DNA of 64,000 bases from Acinetobacter sp. WCHAc010034 (GTDB lineage Bacteria > Pseudomonadota > Gammaproteobacteria > Pseudomonadales > Moraxellaceae), in the NCBI RefSeq assembly GCF_001696615.3, contig NZ_CP032279.1:2728001-2792000 (forward strand). The letters are read 5' to 3'. Within the stretch, counting starts at the first letter, position 1; every line of letters starts with the position of its first letter. The position numbers and the translations under genes are program-made. The notes under the pieces were generated by a model, which made no database searches, was not told the origin of the DNA, and worked only from the letters and a program-made list of their open reading frames with translations. Of this stretch, positions 52,477-61,286 are shown piece by piece.

Positions 52477-53169
52477 ATGAATCAATTAACAGCACCAGCA
52501 TTAACCATGTCCAGCCGTGAAATTGCAGATCTGACAGGCAAGGAGCACAAGCATGTAAAACGTGACTGTGAAACGATGTTCCTTGAGCTTGATCTTAATG
52601 CAGAGGGGTATGCCCAAAATTGGACACACCCCCAAAATGGCCAAATTTATATTGAATACTCACTGCCTAAAGATCTTGTGGAAACGCTTATCACAGGCTA
52701 CAGCATTAAATTGCGCTATCAGGTCATTCAGCGGCTGCATGATCTTGAAAGCAAGCTAAAACCCAAATTGACGCTGCCGGAAGATTTGCCAAGTGCATTA
52801 AGGGCCTTAGCAGATACCCACGAACAGCTCCAGCAGGCGCAATTTGAGCGTGAAATTGCAATCAAGACCAAAGCACATATCAGTGATAAAAAGACCGCCA
52901 CAGCAATGGCAACCGCCAGTAACGCCGTACAGGAAAACTCACGCTTAAAAGATCAAATCGGGCAAAGCAAGCGTAATGCTACCGTCTTGGCAGTCGAGCG
53001 ATTGACAGGGAAAAGTTATACATGGCCACCCTTAAATAAATGGTGTAAATCCCACGGCGTAAAGCCATCAAAAGTACATGATGACCGTTATGGCAAGGTG
53101 AATACCTACCCTGCTCAAGCATGGATGGGGGTTTATAGAGTTGATTTATCTGCGCTGTTTGGGAGGTAA
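52477..53169 (+). CDS. Rha-type phage regulatory protein
   Basis: A 230-residue protein. The N-terminal Rha (pRha) domain has SREIADLTGKEHKHVKRDCETM and YIEYSLPKDLVETLITGYSIKLRYQVIQRLHDLE. A helical linker follows. The C-terminal domain has SYTWPPLNKWCKSHG and VNTYPAQAWMGVYRVDLSALFG, like antirepressor-type C-termini. Rha proteins modulate phage lysogeny and replication. It begins 2 bases after the AlpA-like gene, so they form a unit. Confidence 0.85.
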   Translation: MNQLTAPALTMSSREIADLTGKEHKHVKRDCETMFLELDLNAEGYAQNWTHPQNGQIYIEYSLPKDLVETLITGYSIKLRYQVIQRLHDLESKLKPKLTLPEDLPSALRALADTHEQLQQAQFEREIAIKTKAHISDKKTATAMATASNAVQENSRLKDQIGQSKRNATVLAVERLTGKSYTWPPLNKWCKSHGVKPSKVHDDRYGKVNTYPAQAWMGVYRVDLSALFGR

Positions 53170-53174
53170 GCATT

Positions 53175-53513
53175 ATGAAAAACCTCTCGACAAACCTCCT
53201 AAAACTGTTTTCAGCCTGGGCAATAACTGTTTTTCCTGTTGCAAGCTGCAGACGTTTTGCTTATGCTAACGGCGTTCACCCACATGGTGAATTAGCTTTG
53301 GTCGGCTATAAACTTTCAAACGGCGCACGGTCCGCAAGGGCTTTTTTTGTGCGTGAAATCTCTATGCGTTCGCATGTTATGGCGGAGCTGGAGAGGGACA
53401 CTTTCGAGTGTGCAGGTAACCGTTTGAGCCTGTCGACCAACCCTTTTCAGCTTCGCCACCCTCACTTGGTCGTGAATGGTGAAGCTCCTTTAAATTCAAA
53501 CGGAGCGCATTAA
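53175..53513 (+). CDS. Ash/Icd-like small early protein
   Basis: A 112-residue basic protein with low-complexity, phage-early character. The stretch NGARSARAFFVREISMRSHVMAELERDTFECAG, given here in parts (NGARSARAFFVREI; MRSHVMAELERDT), resembles ash or Icd-like leader proteins located before the replication genes of P4-type satellites. In P4 this zone also encodes regulatory RNA. The reading frame may thus be only part of its role. It lies 5 bases after the Rha-type gene. Confidence 0.55.
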   Translation: MKNLSTNLLKLFSAWAITVFPVASCRRFAYANGVHPHGELALVGYKLSNGARSARAFFVREISMRSHVMAELERDTFECAGNRLSLSTNPFQLRHPHLVVNGEAPLNSNGAH

Positions 53514-53515
53514 CC

Positions 53516-53812
53516 GTGCCTGCACAAATCAATTCTAAAAATACGCCTGAAACTTATATGCCTGATGTCTTTGATATTATTCCAGAGATGCAGGAGCGTG
53601 CTGATTCAATTCACTACATGCTTGATTCATTGCGCCAGGAATTAAATTTATTGCCGCAAATTACAGGTCAAGAAGAAACATTCTTTCGCTCAATCAAGAA
53701 ATGCTTAGGCGTACTTGAACAGCTTAGCTTCGACAATCTGCATAATTTAAGCTGCATCGACAGCCAATTAAAATCAAATTTGGAAGCTGATAAAAAGGCG
53801 GTTGCGCCATGA
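53516..53812 (+). CDS. Small helical protein, paralogue of the next gene
   Basis: A 98-residue helical, acidic protein starting at GTG 53516 (GGAG lies ten bases upstream); an internal ATG at 53558 is possible. The N-terminus (QINSKNTPETYMPDVFDI) is shared in pattern with the following gene (QINSKKLPKAYDAGDML), as are the helical lengths. It overlaps that gene by 4 bases. Unknown function. Confidence 0.62.
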   Translation: MPAQINSKNTPETYMPDVFDIIPEMQERADSIHYMLDSLRQELNLLPQITGQEETFFRSIKKCLGVLEQLSFDNLHNLSCIDSQLKSNLEADKKAVAP

Positions 53813-54108
53813 ATCATCAAATCAATTCCAAAAAACTGCCTAAAGCTTATGACGCCGGCGATATGCTCGAGGCATACACTCTTGCCTATGAGCAAATGGC
53901 GGATACAAGTGCAATGCTAAACGCCGTTTCAAATGAATTTAAGAGTCTAAAAGACTATCTCAGCAAAGCGTATGGCATTCCAGACAGCTGCTTCAGCGAC
54001 TTGAGGCGCATTATTGCCATCACGAATACCATGCTTCAGGATTCTGCAGAACTGAGCCAAGATCTTAAACAGAAGCACCAGGCTGAATGCCGGGAGTCAC
54101 AAGCATGA
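53809..54108 (+). CDS. Small helical protein, paralogue of the previous gene
   Basis: A 99-residue protein of the same pattern as its upstream neighbour: QINSKKLPKAYDAGDMLEAY, then two helices ending in LKQKHQAECRESQA. Its start overlaps the preceding stop (ATGA) and its stop overlaps the start of the replication gene (ATGA). All three are translationally coupled, which points to a role tied to replication or its control. Confidence 0.65.
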   Translation: MNHQINSKKLPKAYDAGDMLEAYTLAYEQMADTSAMLNAVSNEFKSLKDYLSKAYGIPDSCFSDLRRIIAITNTMLQDSAELSQDLKQKHQAECRESQA

Positions 54109-56552
54109 TTTCTCAAAATTCACTGACTGACTCTCCTTTAGATATTCTCGCGCAATGTATCCAGCTATTACCGAATGACGCAGCGCATTTAGAGCATGAA
54201 TTAATACAGCGCTTTGGCAGTCCCCGGATGCCGGTACATATTGACCAGAGCAATGCAGAGATTAACGGCAGCCGGTACGAAAGCCCTTTAATTCTGCCTA
54301 TCGTCAATGGGCAGCTGGAGCTTGTTCAATGCGCCGTACTGCAGGATAAAAAGCCGGTTCAAGTCATCCCTGACGGCTTGGCCAAAGGCTTTGCATATTA
54401 TGGAAGCCTGCAGAAAGACCAGCCTGTCATTATCACCTGCAGCCTGGAGGCATTCTTTAAGATTGCCCAGACAGGCTGCGCCGCGGCATTGGTGATATTG
54501 CCCGCCCTATGCAATGCCCGGCAGGCCGCACTCAAGCCGTTTGATTTTGAGCAGATTCAATTTGCCATTAATCAGCTGTCACAGGCCGGCTACCGGCAGC
54601 TGTATATGCCGGTGCGGCCCGAGCATATCCAGCTGGAGCCTTTTCAAAAGCTGGCGCAGAATACGGCTGTCAGATTGCTGAACCAGTACACTGAATACGG
54701 CGGAAGCGCATTTTTAACCGAGCTGTATAAAGATGATGATGCCGAGGATGTTGCGGCTTTCATTCAGCTGGCTATTGAGCAATTGCCTGCAGACAAGGCA
54801 TTGCCTAAAGGTCATTTGGCCAAGCCTTTCAGGATGGATGACGGCGCATTCCTGCATATTCTGGACAATGGCCTCTATCTGATCAAAGAAAAAAGGGATG
54901 AAGATGGGGAGCTTAAACAGACCCGTACTTTTATCTGCCATTCCGCCATTATCTTAGGCGAAGCGCGCAGCCTGAATAATGACAACTGGAAGCGCGTTAT
55001 TCAGTTCCACGACAAGGACAATACCCTGCACCGGCTGCTGATCCCCTATGAGCATTTCATGGGGGAAGCGCAGGAAGCCTTAAAGATTATTGCCAATCAT
55101 GGCCTGATGCCTCCGCGCCAAGCCTATAAGAAAAACGTATTCATCAACTACATTCAGGATTACCCGATAGAGCAGCGCTTCCGCTGTGTAGACCGCGCCG
55201 GATGGCATGGCTGCTGTTTCGCTACGCCCAATAAAACCTATGGCGCCAGCGAAGATGAAGAGCTGCTTTTTCACAGTGACAGCAAAAGCCCTTATACCGT
55301 ATCCGGGAGCTTTGAAGAATGGCGGGAGCTGAGCCGGCTGATTGAGCCGCACGCTTTAGCGGTGCTGGCATTTTCATGCGCCTTTTCAGGACAGCTGGTT
55401 TTGCCTTTAGGCGCGGAAAGCGGCGGCTTTCATATCTACGGCTCATCAACGGACGGCAAAAGCACCATCACCAAAGCATCATGCAGCGTGTGGGGCAATC
55501 CCAAGCATATCTCCAAGTCATGGCGGACCACGGATAACGCTTTAGAGAATGAAGCGGAATTGAGAAATGACAGCTTTTTAAACCTTGATGAGCTGCGCCA
55601 GGCGGTGCCGAAAGCCGTATCTGATATTGTCTATATGCTCACTGGCGGACAGGGCAAAGCCCGAAGCACCAAGGCCGGCAAAAACCGCGATGCCAAGCAA
55701 TTCAGCCTGATGTACACCTCAACCGGCGAAGTCACACTTGAAGAGCATTTGCGCCGCGGCAATATCGAACTGGATGCCGGGCTGCTGCTGCGCTTCGCGC
55801 ATATCCCCAGTGATGCCGGCAAAGGATACGGCGTATTTGACTGCATCAACTATGGCACAGCGCCGCAGGATATCGGCGGCCGCATAAATGAGCTGGCATC
55901 AAAGCACTACGGCCACGCAGGCATCAAATGGCTGGAGTATCTGACCCAGGATAAAGGTGCCGTGATGCAGAACGCCCAAGCCCTGATGGCCAGCTTTATT
56001 GAACAGCACAGCCAGACAAAGAATGGGCAGGCCAGCCGTGTTTTGCGCCGTTTCGCGCTGGTGGCGGCTGCCGGTGAACTGGCGGCGCAGGCAGGCATCA
56101 CAGGATGGGCGCAGGGCCGCGCATTTGAAGCTGTGGCGCAATGCTTCAATACTTGGCTGGGTAATCTGGGCAATGGCGAAAACATGGAGGAAACGAAAGT
56201 TCTTGAGCATATCAAGGCATTCTTTGAGGCCAACGGAACAAGCCGCTTTGAAAACCTGACCGTAATCCGGCATGCCGATGGCGAGGTGATACGCCCGCGC
56301 ATCCATAACCGTGTCGGCTACTATGACCCAGATACAGGGCATTACCTTGTATCAACAGTCATGTTTAAAAAGGAAATATGCATTGGGATGAATGAAGCCA
56401 GTGCTAAAAAGGTTTTAAAGGCAAGCGGATGGCTTGATTGTGAAGATGGCCGCTACACCAAGCGGATGGGCGGCAAGCTCCCTGATGGTTCACGTCCAAC
56501 TATGATGCATTTTAAGGTTGATGCTATACAGAACTTTAATAATGAAATCTAA
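54105..56552 (+). CDS. DUF927-type primase/helicase replication protein
   Basis: An 815-residue protein. The central DUF927 region contains the P-loop STDGKSTITKASCSVWGN (about residues 447-464) and the following LNLDELRQAVPKAVSDIVYMLTGGQGKARS. The N-terminal third looks Toprim-like (VIITCSLEAFFKIAQTGCAA, then AALVILPALCNARQAAL). The protein occupies the position of P4 alpha in P4-like elements: it should unwind DNA, perhaps prime it, and recognise the repeats just downstream. ATG at 54105 overlaps the preceding stop, with GGGAG upstream; a start six codons earlier is less likely. GC-rich codon use resembles the host. Confidence 0.85.
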   Translation: MISQNSLTDSPLDILAQCIQLLPNDAAHLEHELIQRFGSPRMPVHIDQSNAEINGSRYESPLILPIVNGQLELVQCAVLQDKKPVQVIPDGLAKGFAYYGSLQKDQPVIITCSLEAFFKIAQTGCAAALVILPALCNARQAALKPFDFEQIQFAINQLSQAGYRQLYMPVRPEHIQLEPFQKLAQNTAVRLLNQYTEYGGSAFLTELYKDDDAEDVAAFIQLAIEQLPADKALPKGHLAKPFRMDDGAFLHILDNGLYLIKEKRDEDGELKQTRTFICHSAIILGEARSLNNDNWKRVIQFHDKDNTLHRLLIPYEHFMGEAQEALKIIANHGLMPPRQAYKKNVFINYIQDYPIEQRFRCVDRAGWHGCCFATPNKTYGASEDEELLFHSDSKSPYTVSGSFEEWRELSRLIEPHALAVLAFSCAFSGQLVLPLGAESGGFHIYGSSTDGKSTITKASCSVWGNPKHISKSWRTTDNALENEAELRNDSFLNLDELRQAVPKAVSDIVYMLTGGQGKARSTKAGKNRDAKQFSLMYTSTGEVTLEEHLRRGNIELDAGLLLRFAHIPSDAGKGYGVFDCINYGTAPQDIGGRINELASKHYGHAGIKWLEYLTQDKGAVMQNAQALMASFIEQHSQTKNGQASRVLRRFALVAAAGELAAQAGITGWAQGRAFEAVAQCFNTWLGNLGNGENMEETKVLEHIKAFFEANGTSRFENLTVIRHADGEVIRPRIHNRVGYYDPDTGHYLVSTVMFKKEICIGMNEASAKKVLKASGWLDCEDGRYTKRMGGKLPDGSRPTMMHFKVDAIQNFNNEI

Positions 56553-56570
56553 AAATAATGATTACCCACT

Positions 56571-56842
56571 GTGACGAGTGTGACGCAATGCTTTATTTTA
56601 TTAATAAGACACTGTTATATATAATATTTATTGTGTCACACTTTTTATTTAAAGCTTTATTTAATAGTGTGACGTGACTGTGACGAGTGCGACGCATATT
56701 TTAGCTCAAGAAGAAACGTCACACTTTCATGTCACAGTGTCACAATTTAAATGAGTTGGATTATTCAATGAATGTGACGTGTTTTTACTATATAAAACAT
56801 AATCTTAAATAAATTCGTCACAGACGTCGCACTTGTCACAGT
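56571..56842. repeat. Iteron-like repeat array, probable satellite origin
   Basis: The pentamer GTGAC occurs 12 times in either orientation within 272 bases: at 56571, 56580, 56669, 56674, 56680 and 56774 on the plus strand, and as GTCAC at 56635, 56718, 56731, 56739, 56817 and 56835. It often sits inside TGTGACG or TGTCACA. AT-rich blocks lie between. It directly follows the replication gene, as the origin and its iterons do in P4-type elements. Confidence 0.72.
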
Positions 56843-56888
56843 AAAAAAGGCATATATAAGGGAAAGAGAAGCTATGCAAAACCTAGAT

Positions 56889-57875
56889 AACCTGAGTTCG
56901 ATATAAAAAAGAAACAAAGAAAAAGCCTTTGAAGTTGTAAGATTTTGGTTCTCAAGACAAAAAATCACAAAATAAAGGCTTTCCTATGGATTATATTACT
57001 GAAATCTTCTGTGCAATAGATGATTTCTGCAAAGATTTTGAATCCGCGCTAAATACAGCCCTCATTTCAGACCGCCAGCCAAGGCGGCGCAGAGCCAAGG
57101 CCCTCTGCCTGTCCGAGATCATGACAATCGCTGTGCTGTTTCATCAGTCCGGTTTCAGGTTCTTCAAGTATTATTACAGCCATATGATTCAGCCTTTCTG
57201 GAAATCAGCTTTTCCTGCACTGCCCAGCTATAACAGAATGATTGAGTTGCTGCCTCAATGCCTCACAGCGTTAACTTGCTTCTTTCATCAAATTAAAGGC
57301 CAATGTACCGGGATCAGCTTAATTGATTCAACTAAACTGCCCGTTTGCCATAACCGCCGCATTGCAAGGCATAAAGTTTTTAAAGGCCTGGCAGAGCGGG
57401 GAAAAAGCAGTATGGGCTGGTTCTACGGATTTAAATTGCATATGGTTATCAATCAATTAGGTGAAATTATCAATATTGCATTTACATCAGGAAATGTTCA
57501 CGATGTCAAAATGCTGGATGTGTTAAGCAAAGGCTTAAGTGGAATTTTACTCGCAGATAAGGGATATATAAGTAAAGCCAAGGCTGAAAGCTTATCTCAG
57601 CAAGGCATTAAGATCTTAACCATGGGGCGTAAGAATATGAAGAATCCGCCTGAATATAACGAGGAAGAAAAACAGCTTCTCTCAAAGCGGGGATTGATTG
57701 AAACAGTGAATGATCAGCTGAAAAACCTGCATCAGATTGACCATACCCGGCATCGTTCGGTTAATAATTTTATGGTCAATCTGATGGCTGCAATAGTTTC
57801 TTACTGTTTATCACCGAATAAGCCGGCCTTTAGAAATATGCTTAATTAGTAAGCATATTAAGTCGAACTCAGGTT
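56889..57875 (+). mobile_element. IS982-family insertion sequence (987 bp)
   Basis: Perfect terminal inverted repeats AACCTGAGTTCGA (56889-56901) and its complement (57863-57875) bound one transposase gene. The flanking AGAT at 56885-56888 and 57876-57879 is a 4-bp target duplication. It is complete. Confidence 0.92.
56986..57849 (+). CDS. IS982-family transposase
   Basis: A 287-residue DDE transposase. The N-terminal RRAKALCLSEIMTIAVLFHQSGFRFFKYYY is the IS982 hallmark. Catalytic Asp lie in ISLIDSTKLPVC and LLADKGYISKAKAE, and the late Glu in RGLIETVNDQLKNL. It ends with MVNLMAAIVSYCLSPNKP. Intact and full length for the family. ATG at 56986 sits about 97 bases inside the left repeat. Confidence 0.94.
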   Translation: MDYITEIFCAIDDFCKDFESALNTALISDRQPRRRRAKALCLSEIMTIAVLFHQSGFRFFKYYYSHMIQPFWKSAFPALPSYNRMIELLPQCLTALTCFFHQIKGQCTGISLIDSTKLPVCHNRRIARHKVFKGLAERGKSSMGWFYGFKLHMVINQLGEIINIAFTSGNVHDVKMLDVLSKGLSGILLADKGYISKAKAESLSQQGIKILTMGRKNMKNPPEYNEEEKQLLSKRGLIETVNDQLKNLHQIDHTRHRSVNNFMVNLMAAIVSYCLSPNKPAFRNMLN

Positions 57876-58014
57876 AGATAGTGAAATCAGAAGGGATTTG
57901 TTGGATAAATATTTTGTAAGATACTGATTTTTAAATTTTTGTGTAAATTTCACTCTAAAAATAAATTTAATAAAAACAATATCTTATATTTTTATACAAC
58001 AAAGCCGTCCATTA

Positions 58015-59961
58015 CTATCGTAACCAATCTGGTTTCTCATCAAGAAGCCCCTGGATCTGTGAGTCAGGTAGCTTCATTCGTAATTTAACACTACCAGTAC
58101 GCTTATAGGACAAATGACCTTGAAGCACCCCATTCAAATCTAGGTCAGCTGCGGAAATAGGCGCTAATGTAGTAATCGCACTTGCTAAGTTTTCTATCCA
58201 TTCTGATGCAGGCTTCAATGGGTCTATGATTCTAAGTAGTTCAACTAATAATTGGTAAACCTGCTGTGTGCAACCTTTAATAACCATATTTATCAATAAT
58301 TTATTATGAAACCAACTGATAGGAACTGCTATTCTTTGTAATCCATTATGCTCAATATCGTAAAGTAGAGAATTAGAAAATCCCGAAATAAAATCTTGCA
58401 TCTCAGTAGGAAGATTACTCGTAGTTCCGAAAGTTACTTTTGCCAGATTTAATATTCCGTCATCAATCGCAATTGAGGTTAAATTTGTCATGTCAAATTT
58501 ACTACGAATGAACTCATCAATAGCGCCGCCCCCAGTTTCTATTGTTCGTAAGCGTCGCTCATCAGGTAATACTATAGTCGACGGCTCAATATAAGATTCA
58601 TGAGGAGAATCACCGTGTGTAAGGCTAATAAATACAGCTAATTCACTTTCTACTACAGGCTCTTCAATATCAGTAGTTGATACATCTTCATTTGTAGCCT
58701 CTTTCGATTGTATTTTTATATCATCTTGAACAACACCAAGATATTCAGGAATTAATGGATTCCCTTTAAAATAATCACTTAATAATTTCTTCCAAAGATC
58801 CACAGTCATAGACCCATCGAATCTGAACAATTTCGTATAGTCAGAGTGCTTTCCAGCTTGGTCAATTGCTAAACCAATTCTTTCTAAATACTCATCTTGT
58901 GGATAAGCTCGTATAGCACCATCAAAATGAGTAATAGCTGAGGTACCGATAGAATATTCTGCATGCGCATAACGACATCCATACTGCTCATCTGGAAGTC
59001 CGCCAGATGAATTCTCAATTAACTCTTCAATTTCAAAACTACGATATCTATCCTTTATAATTGAATTTAAGCGTGTTTCAGGTGATTTCCACCAAATTTG
59101 AGTCCTATCAACACCCTCGAAATACCTTGTTTTCTCCGATGCCTTATGTTCAGTTACACCATTCGGTATCGATGAAATATCATCGTTAAAATGTGGTCCC
59201 CACCAATACTCCAACTCTAATAGATTGGTGACAGTGTCAGGATGACCAATGAGATCTGGATCAAGACGTAGTCGAGGAGTGAGATGGGGACTCTCTGCTA
59301 CGGTTTTATCAAAACTTGAAAGAAAATATTCATTAAATTTATTTCTATGTGACAGACTACGTCTGAAGAATCTATGTGCAAATATCAACAAATTATGTTT
59401 CTTATCAAGAAAAACACCTGGTTGAATTTGCTTCATGCTCTGGCACAGTGTTTTGTAATCTGTTAAGCCATCTTTATCTACAGAATTGCTTGAGATATTA
59501 AACAGTTCAGGATAAAGCGATGATGCAACATTTTTACGGGATAATACATATGCCTCCATCTTAAGAAACTTATCAAACTCATCAAGCTTCGATAAGTTAG
59601 CTCTTTCTAATAAATCGCTTTTTAAAGTATCGCTCCCTTTATTATGATGTGATTCCCAAAAATGAGAAGCTAACTGTGCTAACTGAATTTTTTCTTGCTC
59701 AGTTTCGGCTTCCTTGATTACTCCAACTACACGAACCATTTTACTATCAATAAGAAGACCAAGAACTTGGCTCCATCCAACAGGGCGGTGCATATCATGT
59801 TGTATGAAAGCTGGCAATCCAGCTGGAAGACCTGTAGTAAGCCGTTCAAAATGGTGACTTTCCTCTGCATTCATTAATGCACTTGCGAGAATTCGGAAGC
59901 CTGATTTGTTTATTTGATTTGTAGTAAAAACACCAAGTTGCTGCTTCATATATATACCCAT
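58015..59961 (-). CDS. Unrecognised 648-residue cargo protein of the satellite
   Basis: A soluble protein with no signal peptide or transmembrane segment and no motif I can assign. Distinct regions: an N-terminal helical part (to about 210); a central part with WWGPHFNDDIS, TQIWWKSPETRLNSIIKDRYR and CRYAHAEYSIGTSAITHFDG, then AIRAYPQDEYLERI; an acidic linker near 430-470; and a C-terminal domain with ISWFHNKLLINMVIKGCTQQ. The His- and Asp-rich central block could be catalytic. It is a stand-alone AT-rich minus-strand gene in the cargo slot of a satellite, where anti-phage genes are common. A second Met lies four codons in (59949); ribosome sites are weak. Confidence 0.68.
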   Translation of the reverse strand: MGIYMKQQLGVFTTNQINKSGFRILASALMNAEESHHFERLTTGLPAGLPAFIQHDMHRPVGWSQVLGLLIDSKMVRVVGVIKEAETEQEKIQLAQLASHFWESHHNKGSDTLKSDLLERANLSKLDEFDKFLKMEAYVLSRKNVASSLYPELFNISSNSVDKDGLTDYKTLCQSMKQIQPGVFLDKKHNLLIFAHRFFRRSLSHRNKFNEYFLSSFDKTVAESPHLTPRLRLDPDLIGHPDTVTNLLELEYWWGPHFNDDISSIPNGVTEHKASEKTRYFEGVDRTQIWWKSPETRLNSIIKDRYRSFEIEELIENSSGGLPDEQYGCRYAHAEYSIGTSAITHFDGAIRAYPQDEYLERIGLAIDQAGKHSDYTKLFRFDGSMTVDLWKKLLSDYFKGNPLIPEYLGVVQDDIKIQSKEATNEDVSTTDIEEPVVESELAVFISLTHGDSPHESYIEPSTIVLPDERRLRTIETGGGAIDEFIRSKFDMTNLTSIAIDDGILNLAKVTFGTTSNLPTEMQDFISGFSNSLLYDIEHNGLQRIAVPISWFHNKLLINMVIKGCTQQVYQLLVELLRIIDPLKPASEWIENLASAITTLAPISAADLDLNGVLQGHLSYKRTGSVKLRMKLPDSQIQGLLDEKPDWLR

Positions 59962-60381
59962 TATTTAAATAGAATTTTTTTAAACTAAGCAATTACCTGT
60001 TAATTGTTTAACATATTTCATCACTTTTTCTACCAAATTAAATAAATGGTAATCTCCCCGAAAAAAAACAACTAAATTGTTCTGACATTTTCACTGACAA
60101 AAACGCCGTAAATTTTTAGATAGATAAGGCATTCGGATTTAGGTGAATGGCGTATAGCGTACTGTTTTTACAGGTGAATCCAAAAATGGATTTAATAGCA
60201 AGAAATTGATTTCAAAGCAAAACGCAAAATGGCGCTTCGCGAATTGATTGCGGAGTTTAGCGCAGCTGGGAGCCAGGCAAGTTAAGCATCCCGCTGATTT
60301 CTCCCCATGCCTAAACCGCTATTTTCTGGTTCAGTCATTGCACTATCACCCTGTTTTTAAAGCAAAACTCAAAATTGAGAT
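59962..60381. other. Intergenic region between cargo gene and right-end genes
   Basis: 420 bases without a supported gene. The right part holds the promoter of the minus-strand cargo gene (near 59970-60060, AT-rich). A short hairpin (aatcca/tggatt) lies near 60178-60194. Composition becomes GC-richer from about 60200 onward. A plus-strand frame at 60248 has no ribosome site and looks fortuitous. Confidence 0.45.
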
Positions 60382-60591
60382 TTATTTATTTTTCTTCCGC
60401 AAATCACTAATAAGCTGGGCTGAGGCTGCAAATTTTCTCAATCCTGGATTTTCATCATCAGCCCATTCTGCAGGGATTAAATCAGCTATCTCCAGCAGTT
60501 TATCCATTGCCCGGGGGTGAGTCTCTCCAAACTTGTTTTTGTAGTATTTGTAGTTGGAAATTTCAGTTTTAATCTTTTCCGCAATATTCAT
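60382..60591 (-). CDS. Small satellite protein (69 aa)
   Basis: A 69-residue helical protein, basic at the N-terminus (AEKIKTEISNYKYYKNKFGE) and C-terminus (SDLRKKNK), with an acidic middle (EWADDENPGL). No family known to me. Last of four minus-strand genes at the right end of the satellite, downstream of the hairpin at 60611. Probably a small accessory or regulatory protein. Confidence 0.6.
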   Translation of the reverse strand: MNIAEKIKTEISNYKYYKNKFGETHPRAMDKLLEIADLIPAEWADDENPGLRKFAASAQLISDLRKKNK

Positions 60592-60610
60592 TCCAATGGC
60601 CCTTAATCTG

Positions 60611-60639
60611 CCGCATGCAGGGCCGGCCGCCGCATGCGG
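60611..60639 (-). terminator. GC-rich hairpin between two minus-strand genes
   Basis: ccgcatgc (60611-60618) pairs with gcatgcgg (60632-60639). The loop contains the palindrome ggccggcc. It lies after the coiled-coil gene; no T-run, so its role is uncertain. Confidence 0.45.
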
Positions 60640-60675
60640 GTGAGGAGTTGATTCAATTAAGCATTTGAAGCTGCG

Positions 60676-61233
60676 TTACTGCGTATAGAGGACTGTTTCT
60701 TTAACGGTGCGGGCTTCTTCATAAATCGCATCAAGGCGTTTATTCAGCTGAATTTCCGCTTCATTCTTTTGCTTGATTTCCTCCAGGGTCTTTTGCTCAT
60801 CCAGCGCTTCGCCCATATCCAATACAGCTTGAATCTGCTGCTCTGTAAAGTTTTCCGCCCTTAATCTTTTTTCCTGCTGCCCGTAAATCTCTTTTTTACG
60901 CTGCAGGCCTTTTTGCAATGCAGCAGCGTCTGCCTTAATGCTCTCGATATCCAGGCGGATTTGATTCAATTCCTCCTGATGCTGAGCAATATGGCTGTCG
61001 TAGGCTTCCACTGCTTTTATTTTCCGCTGTTTCTGCTGCGCTTCCAGGCGCTCATATTCTTCGCACAGCATGGCATATGCGCTTTCTACACTGATCTGAT
61101 GATCGCTGGCGGTGGACAGCAGCAGTTTTGCTGCATCCGTGATAATGCCTTCATGCGCGAGGCCCGCCTGTTTCAGCGCAAGGTCTGCGCTCAGAATTAC
61201 AGCAGCAGCTTTGGATTGATTGCTGGAAGTCAT
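60676..61233 (-). CDS. Coiled-coil protein of the satellite (185 aa)
   Basis: A 185-residue protein dominated by a long coiled coil from about residue 60 to 175 (LEAQQKQRKIKAVEAYDSHI, QEELNQIRLDIESIKADAAA and following). A short helical N-terminus with ALKQAGLAHEGIITDAAKLLL precedes it. No catalytic motif. In phage satellites such proteins can interfere with helper capsid assembly or act as scaffolds; this is inference from position and shape only. GC content like the host. Confidence 0.68.
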   Translation of the reverse strand: MTSSNQSKAAAVILSADLALKQAGLAHEGIITDAAKLLLSTASDHQISVESAYAMLCEEYERLEAQQKQRKIKAVEAYDSHIAQHQEELNQIRLDIESIKADAAALQKGLQRKKEIYGQQEKRLRAENFTEQQIQAVLDMGEALDEQKTLEEIKQKNEAEIQLNKRLDAIYEEARTVKETVLYTQ

Positions 61234-61286
61234 CTTTAATTACTCTTGAATGAATGATGCAGGCATTATTTATTAGTTTGTTTTAT

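Larger units (their letters stand above)
56874..57927 (+). pseudogene. Possible 20-codon ORF split by the IS982-family element
   Basis: ATG at 56874 with gggaaagagaag upstream starts MQNLD. Removing the IS and one copy of the 4-base duplication continues the frame from 57880 (SEIRRDLLDKYFVRY) to a TGA at 57925-57927. The joined 20-residue ORF is plausible, but its reality is unproven. Confidence 0.3.

Noticed and set aside
55899..56342. Long antisense frames in the DUF927 gene
   Set aside because: Common artefacts of GC-rich codon use on the opposite strand; no ribosome sites.
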